Notes: generated by a model from the letters alone, not told the origin. Shown: positions 1 to 7,349, counted from the stretch's first letter. The stretch: 12,585 nucleotides of DNA from Spirosoma sp. (GCA_025351545.1 JANXVQ010000668.1:1-12585), one strand, 5' to 3'. Made by a program: numbers and translations.

Positions 1-9
1 TAACCCTCA

Positions 10-750
10 CTACTCCGTCAGCAAGGCCCGATTTTCGGCTAGCAGGCGCATCCGGTAGGCGTTCATGGCGGTGCGGCCCAGTTGGTTGACGAGCCGGTAA
101 TTGACGACAATGCCAACGGCGGCCCCAATGCCCGGAATCAATTGCGCCATCTTGGCCAAATCAATATAATCGCGGTATTCCTGCTGGAATGTCAGCCAGT
201 CAAATTGGTTGATATCGTCGGGTAATTGGCGGCTGTGCTCGGGCCAGTTGGCAACGTACTGGTAAATCGTTTGTCGGCTTTCCTGACTCGAAAAAGCCAG
301 TTGAAAAACATACAATATGAACACCCGTTCGCGGTAGTCGCTCACCGAATAACCGTACAAGCTGGCAATCTCGAACAGCATTTTCATTTTCAGGCTGAGC
401 AGTATAGGGAAATCGGCCAGGCTCATCAGGAAGCCGCCCGCACCCGTAACGCCCCCTTCGGCCGCACTGGTTTTTTTGTAGAATTCAATGCGCCGGGCTA
501 CAGTTGCATCGCGCTGGATCAGCGTTTGCCCTTCTACCGGCTGACGATTCAGAAACTCAGCGCCAAACAAAACAGCTCGGGTCATTTGCTTGATTGCCGC
601 CGTAATAACAGCGTGTATGCGATCCGGAATAATTCGATTAATCCGACGCTGTAGCGATGTTGACAGCCGCCCAAAGGTTGAGGGCGACTTTTGCATGGCC
701 TGTTGCCAGCGAATTAGTTCAGTTCGGACGGCTTGTTCGTAAGGAGTCAT
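10..750 (-). CDS. EcsC family protein
   Basis: The 246-residue product resembles the EcsC family, a widespread group of uncertain biochemical function named after Bacillus subtilis EcsC. Visible family features are the opening MTPYEQAVRTELIRWQQAM, a Gly/Ala-rich hydrophobic stretch around residues 96-130 (EGGVTGAGGFLMSLADFPIL), and a second glycine-rich hydrophobic segment near residues 200-218 (AQLIPGIGAAVGIVVNYRLV). These segments suggest membrane association. The frame extends upstream to an ATG at 786, but MTPYEQ is the usual EcsC beginning, so I prefer the start at 750. The stop is TAG at 10-12. The gene is divergent from the L,D-transpeptidase gene starting at 821, leaving about 70 bases for both promoters. 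The family call is fairly safe; the cellular role is unknown. Confidence 0.8.
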   Translation of the reverse strand: MTPYEQAVRTELIRWQQAMQKSPSTFGRLSTSLQRRINRIIPDRIHAVITAAIKQMTRAVLFGAEFLNRQPVEGQTLIQRDATVARRIEFYKKTSAAEGGVTGAGGFLMSLADFPILLSLKMKMLFEIASLYGYSVSDYRERVFILYVFQLAFSSQESRQTIYQYVANWPEHSRQLPDDINQFDWLTFQQEYRDYIDLAKMAQLIPGIGAAVGIVVNYRLVNQLGRTAMNAYRMRLLAENRALLTE

Positions 751-802
751 GCTAACTTGATTTTGGCAAAAAAGTGGTATCTTCATCGAATCAAACTATC
801 CG

Positions 803-810
803 TAACGTTG
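803..810 (+). promoter_or_regulatory. possible -7 box upstream of the SQGCPA L,D-transpeptidase
   Basis: TAACGTTG matches the Bacteroidota TAnnTTTG -7 box with one mismatch. It lies 10 bases before the ATG at 821 and 49 bases before the alternative ATG at 860. No good -33 TTG is seen, so this is weak. Confidence 0.2.
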
Positions 811-820
811 TTTAATTCAC

Positions 821-1579
821 ATGCATCCTCATAAATCCCGACGTCGCTATTTAGTAGGCATGAAGAACGTGCTTTTGCTGATGGTAGCTCTTGTAGCCAT
901 TTATTTCGCCAGCACCGGATACAAAACCATTCCTGATATAACCGTTAAAACACCGGTTACGGCGACAAAAGAAGTCAAATCCATTGCCCATCTCGACGTT
1001 TATGATCAGCTACATCTGAGTCGGGCCGGGTTGCAAAAAAGCGTTTTTGAATACGCGTTACGCGGCTGGCAGAAAATAGACACGGCCAAAGCCATGCTAA
1101 CGATTGTTGACCTCAGCCAACCGTCATCCCATAAACGGCTGTATGTGGTTGACTTATTCCACAAAAAACTACTTTTTAATACCTACGTTTCTCACGGTCG
1201 CAACTCGGGCGATCTGGTGGCTAACCAGTTTTCTAACGCCCAGTCGTCGTTTCAAAGTAGCCTTGGTTTCTACCAGACCCTCAACACGTACATGGGCAAA
1301 CACGGCCTTTCACTGCAACTGAAAGGGCTGGAAAAAGGCTTCAACGACAACGTCTTCAACCGCAATATCGTTCTGCATGGTGCCGATTACGTTTGCGAAG
1401 ACTTCATTCGAAAAACAGGTCGGTTAGGCCGTAGTCAGGGATGCCCCGCCGTGCCGTATGCCGAGTCAAAAGGCATTATTCAGGCCGTTAAAGGTGGTTC
1501 GTGCCTGTTTGTTTACTCGCCCAATCCCGATTACCTGAAGCAGTCGACTTATTTGTCCAGCGCGTACACGTCCTTATAA
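821..1579 (+). CDS. murein L,D-transpeptidase catalytic domain family protein
   Basis: This is a 252-residue membrane-anchored protein. A basic N-terminus is followed by one transmembrane segment (about residues 15-31, NVLLLMVALVAIYFAST), which should leave the rest in the periplasm. The catalytic signature is HGADYV at 186-191 followed by GRSQGCPAVP at 203-212, with Cys208 the expected nucleophile and His186 nearby. This is the SxGCPA variant seen in the 'murein L,D-transpeptidase catalytic domain' family rather than the canonical SHGCxR of YkuD. Such enzymes are expected to act on peptidoglycan stem peptides; the reaction here is inferred. A second ATG at 860 (MKNVLLLMV) would remove 13 basic residues and is an equally good start. 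The 3' end overlaps the convergent transpeptidase gene by 31 bases. Confidence 0.82.
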   Translation: MHPHKSRRRYLVGMKNVLLLMVALVAIYFASTGYKTIPDITVKTPVTATKEVKSIAHLDVYDQLHLSRAGLQKSVFEYALRGWQKIDTAKAMLTIVDLSQPSSHKRLYVVDLFHKKLLFNTYVSHGRNSGDLVANQFSNAQSSFQSSLGFYQTLNTYMGKHGLSLQLKGLEKGFNDNVFNRNIVLHGADYVCEDFIRKTGRLGRSQGCPAVPYAESKGIIQAVKGGSCLFVYSPNPDYLKQSTYLSSAYTSL

Positions 1580-2751
1580 AAACGCAGTTTTCCCGTTGAA
1601 TCGACATCGGCAACGTTGTAGACAATAAACACCGGAAATGGTTTTGGAATCGCCAGTGTCCGGGGTTTTTGATCAATCAGGCATTTGTTCATAAACTCAG
1701 CATCAAAGGTTTTGGCACCTAACACAAGGTTAGCTAACTCAACAGGTTTTTGCACCCGCACACAGCCATGACTCCGCCAATGATTGGTAGTGCTGGTGAA
1801 CAGGTCGCGGCTGTTTGTGTCGTGTAGATAGATCGCCAGTGGATTCGCTAAGTTGAATTTTAACAGGCCAAGCGAGTTTTCGCAACCGGACGCCTGCCGA
1901 ACGCGATATGGAAAATTTGTATCTGATAGACCATCCCAATCAATATCTTCCGGGTCGACTTCGTGGTTCTTTTCATCCAGAATCTGGAGATTCTGATTGT
2001 AGATATAGGCCAGATTCCGTTTCATTCGGGGCAGCATTTCCTCCAGAGCAATATTCCTCGGCACATTCCAATATGGATACATCACAATATCCTGAATGTA
2101 CGTGACCATGCAGGGTGTCTGCTTATCGGGCTTCCCCGAAATCACCTGCATTGGCGACAGTAACCGTTTGCCTGTTCGGTCTAACACGTTCAATTCCCCA
2201 GCCGGAATATTGACCAATACAAATTGATCAGGATCGAACCGATTAATGTACCGGTAAAAATTAAGCGTTTGCCGGATTAACCGCAATGAATCGGCGATAG
2301 CCGGGTTCGTTTTGCTCTGTTCCTGAAGTCGGTTGTAATGCCCAACGAGTTGTTTATAAGGCATAAACGTCGAGATTGTAGCCAGCGTTGCGGGATCTGC
2401 TTTGGCTGCCCAGGCCGAATCTATTGTTTCATGCAAGCCATTGAAGGCCATACGAGATGGTTTTTTACCATAGCGTATTTCCAATAATACATTTGTCAGT
2501 TTATCCTCGCTCACATTCGACTTGCTGCTGTATCGCGTTGTATCAATTCCGACAGATTCAGCATATTGGCATGCCTGATGTAACAATTGAGCCACTTGTC
2601 GGACTGGTGCTTCAGGCTGATTTTCGGCCTTCTTACTTTGGACCCGATCCGGCTTTCCAGTCTTGTTCGTCATGAGTTGCCTGCCAACAAAAAACAGAAT
2701 GACCAGACTCACTATCACCGCTATGCCAATTACTATCCTCCGTGAATTCAT
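1549..2751 (-). CDS. L,D-transpeptidase, YcbB/YkuD type
   Basis: From the ATG at 2751 the protein has 400 residues. It has an N-terminal membrane anchor (residues 6-22, IVIGIAVIVSLVILFFV), a helical scaffold region (about 50-170), and a C-terminal YkuD catalytic domain (about 175-385). Motifs include PYWNVPRNIA (226-235), a YcbB-family hallmark, LHDT (309-312, His310) and WRSHGCVRV (326-334), with catalytic Cys330 and Arg332. It should make 3-3 crosslinks or attach partners to periplasmic peptidoglycan. It is shorter than E. coli YcbB (about 600 residues), and I see no separate peptidoglycan-binding repeat. The frame opens at 2814, but the start at 2751 places the hydrophobic anchor at the N-terminus and leaves about 60 bases of leader after the -7 box at 2819-2826. 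The 3' end overlaps the + strand transpeptidase. Confidence 0.85.
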   Translation of the reverse strand: MNSRRIVIGIAVIVSLVILFFVGRQLMTNKTGKPDRVQSKKAENQPEAPVRQVAQLLHQACQYAESVGIDTTRYSSKSNVSEDKLTNVLLEIRYGKKPSRMAFNGLHETIDSAWAAKADPATLATISTFMPYKQLVGHYNRLQEQSKTNPAIADSLRLIRQTLNFYRYINRFDPDQFVLVNIPAGELNVLDRTGKRLLSPMQVISGKPDKQTPCMVTYIQDIVMYPYWNVPRNIALEEMLPRMKRNLAYIYNQNLQILDEKNHEVDPEDIDWDGLSDTNFPYRVRQASGCENSLGLLKFNLANPLAIYLHDTNSRDLFTSTTNHWRSHGCVRVQKPVELANLVLGAKTFDAEFMNKCLIDQKPRTLAIPKPFPVFIVYNVADVDSTGKLRFYKDVYALDK

Positions 2752-2973
2752 GTTTATTTGTTCGGTATGTCTGTTAACTATAACGCCGTAAGCCAGCGGT
2801 TGGTTGTAAAGCAATACCCAAAACTAAGTTCTTACTTAGCTAACTCCCTGATGAGGCCGGTACTTATAAAAATGTCGTGGCGAAAATATGACAAATAAGA
2901 AGGGAATCTCTTATACGAAAGCGCTGACCACTACTATAACTCTTCCTGACCAGGTATTGACTTATTTGCTGAC
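2752..2973. other. intergenic region between YcbB-like L,D-transpeptidase and the fasciclin terminator
   Basis: I see no convincing gene here. It holds the likely promoter of the - strand transpeptidase, including a perfect -7 box at 2819-2826 overlapped by a small inverted repeat (CTAAGT at 2824-2829 and ACTTAG at 2834-2839, 4-base loop). A 35-codon + strand frame from 2888 runs into the terminator and is probably chance. Confidence 0.5.
2819..2826 (-). promoter_or_regulatory. -7 box for YcbB-like L,D-transpeptidase
   Basis: On the - strand this reads TAGTTTTG, a perfect match to TAnnTTTG. Transcription would begin near 2812, after or at the upstream ATG (2814), which supports initiation at the ATG at 2751. 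No -33 TTG is obvious at the usual spacing. Confidence 0.4.
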
Positions 2974-3014
2974 AAAAAGTGGGGCCACCGTTTGAAACGC
3001 TGGCCCCACTTTTT
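2974..3014 (-). terminator. intrinsic terminator of the fasciclin gene
   Basis: A perfect 14-bp inverted repeat (AAAAAGTGGGGCCA at 2974-2987 with TGGCCCCACTTTTT at 3001-3014) encloses a 13-base loop with an inner CGT/ACG pairing. It lies 18 bases past the fasciclin stop codon. On the - strand the GC-rich stem ends in a run of five T. The symmetry means it could also stop transcription from the other side. Confidence 0.85.
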
Positions 3015-3032
3015 ACTAAACTGACAGGCTGA

Positions 3033-3617
3033 TTATTGTCCAGCCGCAGTTGGCATCAGCACCGTGTCAATTGAATGTATGATGCCGTTAGTCGCTTCGA
3101 CATCAGCCTGATTTATTGTTGCAGCATTGCCCGCTCCGTCGGTAATGGTTATGTTCTCGCCCTGTTTACCAACCGTCAGCGTTCCACCCGTTACGGTTTT
3201 AAGTTTTTGACCGTCCTGTAGCTGATCGGCGGTATACTTGCCTTTTACGACGTGATAAGCTAATAGTTTTATCAATTTAGGTCTGGCTGCGGGCTTCCAC
3301 AATTCCTCTACCGATCCTGCGGGAAGCTTTTCAAAAGCCTCGTTCGTTGGGGCAAATACCGTATACGGTCCTTTGCCGCTGGCCTGCTCCGTAAGACCCG
3401 ATACACGCAAAGCCCGAAACAAAATAGTGTGATTAGCCGATTTGGCGGCACTAATTGCCAGATCTTTCCCGGTTGAACTACCCGTTTTTACGGTGGTTGT
3501 CGTCGTAGCGGTTCGATTCGCTGAATTCTGATCCTGCGCGACAACGGACGCGGAGGTGCCAAAAAGCAGGGCAACTGCCAATAACAATGCCCAGCCATAA
3601 CATGGTTTCTTATTCAT
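3033..3617 (-). CDS. secreted fasciclin (FAS1) domain protein
   Basis: The 194-residue product has a signal peptide (basic MNKKPCYG, hydrophobic core about 9-25, likely cleavage after VVA at 28). A Thr/Ser-rich linker (about 30-50) includes a run of six threonines. One FAS1 domain follows (about 52-188). FAS1 hallmarks are present: the H1 block YTVFAPTNEAFEKLP (85-99), the central YH dipeptide (121-122, AYHVVKGKY), and the H2 block GIIHSIDTVLMP (178-189). FAS1 domains mediate adhesion or matrix contacts outside the cell; the binding partner here is unknown. There is no lipobox Cys and no T9SS C-terminal domain, so the protein is probably periplasmic or released. It is likely monocistronic, with its own terminator downstream and a 143-base gap upstream. 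Confidence 0.92.
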   Translation of the reverse strand: MNKKPCYGWALLLAVALLFGTSASVVAQDQNSANRTATTTTTVKTGSSTGKDLAISAAKSANHTILFRALRVSGLTEQASGKGPYTVFAPTNEAFEKLPAGSVEELWKPAARPKLIKLLAYHVVKGKYTADQLQDGQKLKTVTGGTLTVGKQGENITITDGAGNAATINQADVEATNGIIHSIDTVLMPTAAGQ

Positions 3618-3636
3618 TTTGGATATAGTGAAATGT

Positions 3637-3663
3637 GAAACATACGACCCGTCTTACAGACAA
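3637..3663 (-). promoter_or_regulatory. possible promoter of the fasciclin gene
   Basis: The - strand reads TATGTTTC at 3637-3644 (one mismatch to TAnnTTTG). A TTG lies 16 bases upstream (3661-3663), slightly closer than the usual 17-23. The leader to the ATG would be about 15 bases. Confidence 0.25.
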
Positions 3664-3760
3664 GCCCGAAGCTACTCACTCCGATTTATTGATTAAACGG
3701 TCAATATCCGCCCAGAAATTGCCCGATGAGGTAGAAAATGAGCAAAAGGACCAGAATTAA

Positions 3761-6157
3761 TTAATGGATAACCGTCAGTTGGCCCCGGTAAATAGTTGAT
3801 AATGGACCGGTTCCGATACGAATCTGGTAGGTATAAATACCCGTTTGTACAATTGCCTGTTGGTAGGTGCCATCCCAGGGCTGAGCATATCCTTCGGAGA
3901 AAAAAATCAATTCGCCCCAGCGGCTATAAACTGACACTTCGGCTTGTGGAAACGAGCTGATATTGGGAATAATCCACGAATCGTTCAACCCGTCGGCGTT
4001 GGGCGAAAATGCCGACGGAACATACAGCGGTTCTACCACCTCAACCAATACAGAGAATGTTGCAACACAGCCCCCATCGCCGACAGCCGTCACTTGATAG
4101 GGCGTCGTCTCGACCGGACTAGCCTCGGGACTCGCAATATCAGTCCGATTGAGTGATATGGGCGGGTCCCATTGGTAACGACTGATGGGTTCATTGCTCT
4201 GAATCAGCAAGTGGGCGCTGCTGCCTTTCACGATGCCGTAGGTACGCTGGCCCGTTATAGTGGGCACTGCCAATACCACCGCCAGGCGGCTTTGTGAGGC
4301 CCGGCAACCGTCGGCCGATGTTATTGTGTAGGTTAGTTTGTGACTTCCCACACCTGCCGTTGCCGGATCGAACCGATTGCCCCGCACCCCGTCTCCGGAA
4401 TAGATACCACCGGTGGGTTGGCCCTGTAACGAAAGAGCCGTCGGGTTGGTAATGCAAACCGAGGCTATGGAATCGAACTGCACAACCGGACGGTCATACT
4501 GGCCCAGTGTAAACTTGTCTGAAAGAGCCGTACAACCCGTGGGAGCGGTAACCGTAACCTGATATATTCCCGCCTGACGCGCTGTGATCTGGCTCCCGGT
4601 ATCAGTTATTTTCACCCCATTCTCTTGCCAAACATAGCGAAACCCACTTGTTGTCGTAAGCTGAACAGACGAGTCAGGACACACTTTCCCTGCCGATGCA
4701 TTGATGTTGGCCGCTGGTCGGGGATTTATCGTTACATTCACGCTATCCTGACCATCACATCCGGCGGTAGAAGATCTGGCAAATACAGTGTAATTACCTG
4801 ATTTATAGATTTTAAGCCTGTTTTTTTGCTCACCCGAAATATCCTTTCCATCACGACGCCAATGATATTGATAATCTGACTGTCCATCGGCTTGTAACGC
4901 AAGTGTGTCGCCCGCGCAATAAGGCATGGCGCTTGCCACGGATAAGTTAACGGACGACGATGTTACGAGGGTAATTTTTACCGCCTGCGACATTGTATCA
5001 TTGGCACAGACTTTGGCCTGGCTCTTCACAACTGTATACACTCCCGACTCTGTTACACGAAGCGTGTCGGCTGTAAAGTCCCGCATGTTACTCCCATCTT
5101 TCTGCCACTGATACGCCCAAATCGGGTTTTTCTCTACCGTAAGTACCAACGGCTGGTTGGCGCACCAGACAAGATCTGAGGTCGATTTACCATTGACCAT
5201 CACGACCGCTGGTAGTGGTATATTTTTAGAGCAATCGACCACCGGCAATTGAAAATCACGCCGAACTACGCCAATGCGCTCACCATTCCGATACTCTTCG
5301 CACTGTACGGTAAACAGATAAAGCCCTTCTTTACTGGCACGAACACTCAATTGACCCGTTACCGAGTTAATGCTTAGAGACGGATTGCCCGGAATTATAT
5401 TCGTCAAACTATAGCCGGTTCCCCACTCAATGGTTGGGTAGCTGATTCGGGGAAACTGCCCAACGCTGGTTGGCGAGTTTCGGCTGGTGTAACCATTCAG
5501 GGGCGTTACGAGCGAATACTTTAGCTGGTCGCCATCCGCATCGGTAGCCCCCGCATTAAAGGCAAATGCCTTGTTGATACAGATATAATCACCGTTGGGC
5601 ACGCGAAAGTCGGGAGCGGAGTTGCTAAAGTTTATCCCGTTTTTCGTCATCGGCGGAAACTCAAGATAAAAAACCATAGCTAACCCAGCTGCCATATTAC
5701 TATTAACATTAGTAAGATTGTCATTTCGGCAACAGCGTTCCCAAACGATATAATAGCCGCCGGGATCTGTATATTTTTTCGTATCGAATTCGTAAGTCAG
5801 GTAGTACTTGGCTTGTGTGAAGCTCAACTGACGAAGGGTGGCGCAGGCTGCATTGTCAAATGTAAGTGGCAGGGTTTCCTGAAGTTGAACGTCTATTTGC
5901 TCAATAAGAACGGGATTTTGCTTGCGATAGATCAATAAGGTAACCGATTGGTCGCGGTTACCCGCGCTGGTTTTGGTTTCATCCCAATACTGGTTCAATT
6001 GCAACTGAAAGAGGCCGGGCGTTTTGCCAACTGCCCGCATACTCATATCGCCCCCAATGATATGCGTTGCCTGAACATTTAATGCCAGCAGTGTACCGGC
6101 AATCAAAATCATTCCTGTTCTTACCAGACGCGAAACACATCCTCTTACCCCCTGCAT
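3761..6157 (-). CDS. gliding motility-associated C-terminal domain (T9SS) Ig-repeat surface protein
   Basis: The 798-residue product has a signal peptide (core about 14-28, MILIAGTLLALNVQA, cleavage before T31). The mature protein starts THIIGGDM, a beginning common in large Bacteroidota surface proteins. Residues 31-305 form a beta-rich N-terminal region with a Cys pair (ERCCRND, 140-146). Residues 310-705 contain about four or five Ig-like/PKD-like units, seen as repeated YxWxxDG/ENG and SGxYTV motifs (for example 349-355, 430-437, 508-514). The C-terminus (711-798) is a CHU_C domain: VPSAFSPNADGLND (713-726), SVYSRWGELIF (742-752), WDGTY (761-765). This domain is the signal for export by the type IX secretion system, so the protein is expected at the cell surface or outside. 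The ligand is unknown; adhesion is a guess. It lies upstream of the fasciclin gene on the same strand but is well separated. Confidence 0.9.
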   Translation of the reverse strand: MQGVRGCVSRLVRTGMILIAGTLLALNVQATHIIGGDMSMRAVGKTPGLFQLQLNQYWDETKTSAGNRDQSVTLLIYRKQNPVLIEQIDVQLQETLPLTFDNAACATLRQLSFTQAKYYLTYEFDTKKYTDPGGYYIVWERCCRNDNLTNVNSNMAAGLAMVFYLEFPPMTKNGINFSNSAPDFRVPNGDYICINKAFAFNAGATDADGDQLKYSLVTPLNGYTSRNSPTSVGQFPRISYPTIEWGTGYSLTNIIPGNPSLSINSVTGQLSVRASKEGLYLFTVQCEEYRNGERIGVVRRDFQLPVVDCSKNIPLPAVVMVNGKSTSDLVWCANQPLVLTVEKNPIWAYQWQKDGSNMRDFTADTLRVTESGVYTVVKSQAKVCANDTMSQAVKITLVTSSSVNLSVASAMPYCAGDTLALQADGQSDYQYHWRRDGKDISGEQKNRLKIYKSGNYTVFARSSTAGCDGQDSVNVTINPRPAANINASAGKVCPDSSVQLTTTSGFRYVWQENGVKITDTGSQITARQAGIYQVTVTAPTGCTALSDKFTLGQYDRPVVQFDSIASVCITNPTALSLQGQPTGGIYSGDGVRGNRFDPATAGVGSHKLTYTITSADGCRASQSRLAVVLAVPTITGQRTYGIVKGSSAHLLIQSNEPISRYQWDPPISLNRTDIASPEASPVETTPYQVTAVGDGGCVATFSVLVEVVEPLYVPSAFSPNADGLNDSWIIPNISSFPQAEVSVYSRWGELIFFSEGYAQPWDGTYQQAIVQTGIYTYQIRIGTGPLSTIYRGQLTVIH

Positions 6158-6316
6158 AACGCTAGTGCAAATTATTCAGATATATCCAGCTAGATTTATC
6201 GATAACAACACTGAATATATATAAACTTATCGAACTCAGCAGTAATATCAGTTAAGTTAATTTACTGTAAGGGATTTCAGAAAAACAGTAACGTATCATA
6301 TCAATAGTAAAAATAA

Positions 6317-6442
6317 TTATTTGGACAAGATACCCTTTGCAATAAGGTATGGAATCAATAACCATAGAAGACCTTTGATAAGGAAGAAAAAAAAACCACC
6401 CCAGCCGACTCGTTTGAGCCAAAATTTGAACCGCTCATTCAT
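6317..6442 (-). CDS. small hydrophobic membrane protein, 41 residues
   Basis: I do not recognise a named family. The product begins with a basic, aromatic stretch (MNERFKFWLKRVGW). A long hydrophobic helix follows, about residues 14-34 (GGFFFFLIKGLLWLLIPYLI), and it ends AKGILSK. It looks like a single-pass inner-membrane peptide. Support for a real gene comes from three points: the coherent basic-helix-basic layout, the clean ATG and TAA, and a perfect TATCTTTG box ending four bases before the ATG. That spacing would give a leaderless or near-leaderless mRNA. Four consecutive Phe codons lie in a T9 homopolymer (6387-6395), a site where slippage would break the frame. The strand is the same as that of the large surface protein, whose start is 160 bases further on. 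Confidence 0.6.
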   Translation of the reverse strand: MNERFKFWLKRVGWGGFFFFLIKGLLWLLIPYLIAKGILSK

Positions 6443-6446
6443 AAAA

Positions 6447-6454
6447 CAAAGATA
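6447..6454 (-). promoter_or_regulatory. -7 box of the 41-codon membrane-protein gene
   Basis: On the - strand this is TATCTTTG, a perfect TAnnTTTG and the same octamer as the box before the Sua5 gene. Only four bases separate it from the ATG at 6442, so the transcript would start at or very near the start codon. No -33 TTG is seen. Confidence 0.45.
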
Positions 6455-6707
6455 GTGATTTCCGAATGCTGCCGATTTAGGCTACGCTCGTGGTGGTTTT
6501 TGTTTTCGTTCCAACAACTCTTTTGCGGCCACTGAGCGTGTTAGTTGAGTAGCTCGAAAATAATGCACTCGGGCTGGTTCCGGCTAGTTGTTCTGTCTAT
6601 ATGAATCATCGGGGATGTCGTGATAATAGTGAATATGTTCTAATTCCGACAGGTTCACCTTCGTGCCAAAAACTCATTTTTCGGTAAATTATACCAAAAA
6701 ATTAGAG

Positions 6708-6715
6708 CAACTTTG
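6708..6715 (+). promoter_or_regulatory. possible -7 box of the FKBP gene
   Basis: CAACTTTG matches TAnnTTTG except at the first base. A start of transcription near 6721 would leave an A-rich leader of about 43 bases before the ATG at 6764. It would also exclude the in-frame TTG at 6713 as a start. Confidence 0.3.
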
Positions 6716-6763
6716 GCCGTTTATTTGTTAAAGTTAAAGAAACAAAACAGGGCAAGACCAATT

Positions 6764-7231
6764 ATGAACATCACAAAAGACAAAGTAGCCGCCATCCATT
6801 ATACCCTGCGCGACAGCAACGGTAACGTACTGGACTCCAGCCAGGGGCGCGATCCATTGTATTATCTGCATGGCGCAAATAACCTCATTCCCGGTATGGA
6901 AGAAGGGTTGGAAGGCCGCACAAAGGGCGACAAACTGAACCTGGATGTTACCCCCGAAAAAGGTTATGGCAAAAGCGATCCTCAACTGATCGAAGAGGTT
7001 CCGCTGAAAGCTTTCGGCGGTCAGAAAATTGAAGTTGGTATGCAGTTTGAAGCCAATGATGGACAAGTCATTACGGTTACGAAGGTTGGTCCGGAAATGG
7101 CAACCGTTGACGCAAACCACCCGCTGGCCGACCAAAATCTACATTTCGATGTCGAAGTAATTGAGGTTCGGGACGCTAGTCCTGAAGAATTGTCGCATGG
7201 CCACGTTCATGGTCCCGGTGGGCATCATTAA
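6764..7231 (+). CDS. SlyD-like FKBP-type peptidyl-prolyl cis-trans isomerase
   Basis: The 155-residue protein has the SlyD layout. A split FKBP domain (about 1-68 and 125-137) flanks an inserted IF chaperone flap (about 69-124), followed by a His-rich metal-binding tail. Motifs include the start of the FKBP fold, VAAIHYTLRDSNGNVLDSS (8-26), the active-site loop LIPGMEEGLEGRTKGDK (41-57), PEKGYGKSDP (64-73), and NHPLADQNLHFDVEVIEVR (118-136). The tail is HGHVHGPGGHH (145-155), with five His, which in SlyD binds nickel and similar metals. It should catalyse proline isomerisation and assist folding in the cytoplasm, as no signal peptide is seen. The start at 6764 aligns with the family; the frame opens upstream at a TTG (6713). 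The stop is followed by an A-rich spacer and a long hairpin. Confidence 0.92.
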   Translation: MNITKDKVAAIHYTLRDSNGNVLDSSQGRDPLYYLHGANNLIPGMEEGLEGRTKGDKLNLDVTPEKGYGKSDPQLIEEVPLKAFGGQKIEVGMQFEANDGQVITVTKVGPEMATVDANHPLADQNLHFDVEVIEVRDASPEELSHGHVHGPGGHH

Positions 7232-7248
7232 AAATAAGTAAAGTTAAG

Positions 7249-7306
7249 AAGGGTCGTTACGTATGGTCAAAACTCGTTGTGTTCCTGACTACAGGTAACG
7301 ACCCTT
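7249..7306 (+). terminator. long hairpin between FKBP and Sua5 genes (possible terminator)
   Basis: AAGGGTCGTTAC (7249-7260) is perfectly complementary to GTAACGACCCTT (7295-7306). The 34-base interior can add GTA/TAC and GTCA/TGAC pairings. The stem begins 17 bases past the FKBP stop. No U-run follows directly, only a pyrimidine-rich stretch, so it may be a terminator without a typical tail or another structured element. Confidence 0.4.
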
Positions 7307-7336
7307 GCCTATTCCTATCTATCTTTTCTATCTTTG
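7305..7336 (+). promoter_or_regulatory. promoter of the Sua5/TsaC gene
   Basis: A TTG at 7305-7307 and a perfect TATCTTTG at 7329-7336 are 21 bases apart, fitting the Bacteroidota TTG/N17-23/TAnnTTTG promoter. Transcription should begin near 7343, giving a leader of about 7 bases before the ATG at 7350. The TTG overlaps the right arm of the preceding hairpin. Confidence 0.6.
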
Positions 7337-7349
7337 CGCCACGAATATC

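Larger units (their letters stand above)
6158..6712. other. AT-rich intergenic region with one small gene
   Basis: This 555-base gap contains the 41-codon gene at 6317-6442 and its -7 box, listed separately. Between 6158 and 6316 I see only AT-rich DNA that should hold the promoter of the large surface-protein gene; the - strand has ATAATTTGC at 6167-6175. Between 6455 and 6700 no gene convinced me. The closest is a 24-codon GTG-start frame (6584-6658, -), which I rejected. Confidence 0.5.

Noticed and set aside
226..654. 142-codon open frame on the + strand
   Set aside because: It is antisense to the EcsC-family gene, and the product shows no domain or motif.
2849..2886. CTGATGAG followed by CGAAA, resembling hammerhead ribozyme core strands
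   Set aside because: Stem II pairs only weakly between the two motifs, and no plausible stem I or stem III with a UH cleavage site can be drawn from the flanking bases.
2888..2995. 35-codon + strand frame (ATG to TGA) before the fasciclin terminator
   Set aside because: It runs through the terminator hairpin, has no clear promoter, and its Thr-rich composition resembles no protein I know.
6584..6658. 24-codon - strand frame starting GTG (MNLSELEHIHYYHDIPDDSY...)
   Set aside because: Protein-like in look but very short, with a GTG start and no good -7 box; nothing else supports it.
6662..6672. TTTTTGGCACG on the - strand, like a sigma-54 -24 element
   Set aside because: The matching -12 TTGC is missing at the right spacing, and no gene of that strand starts just downstream.
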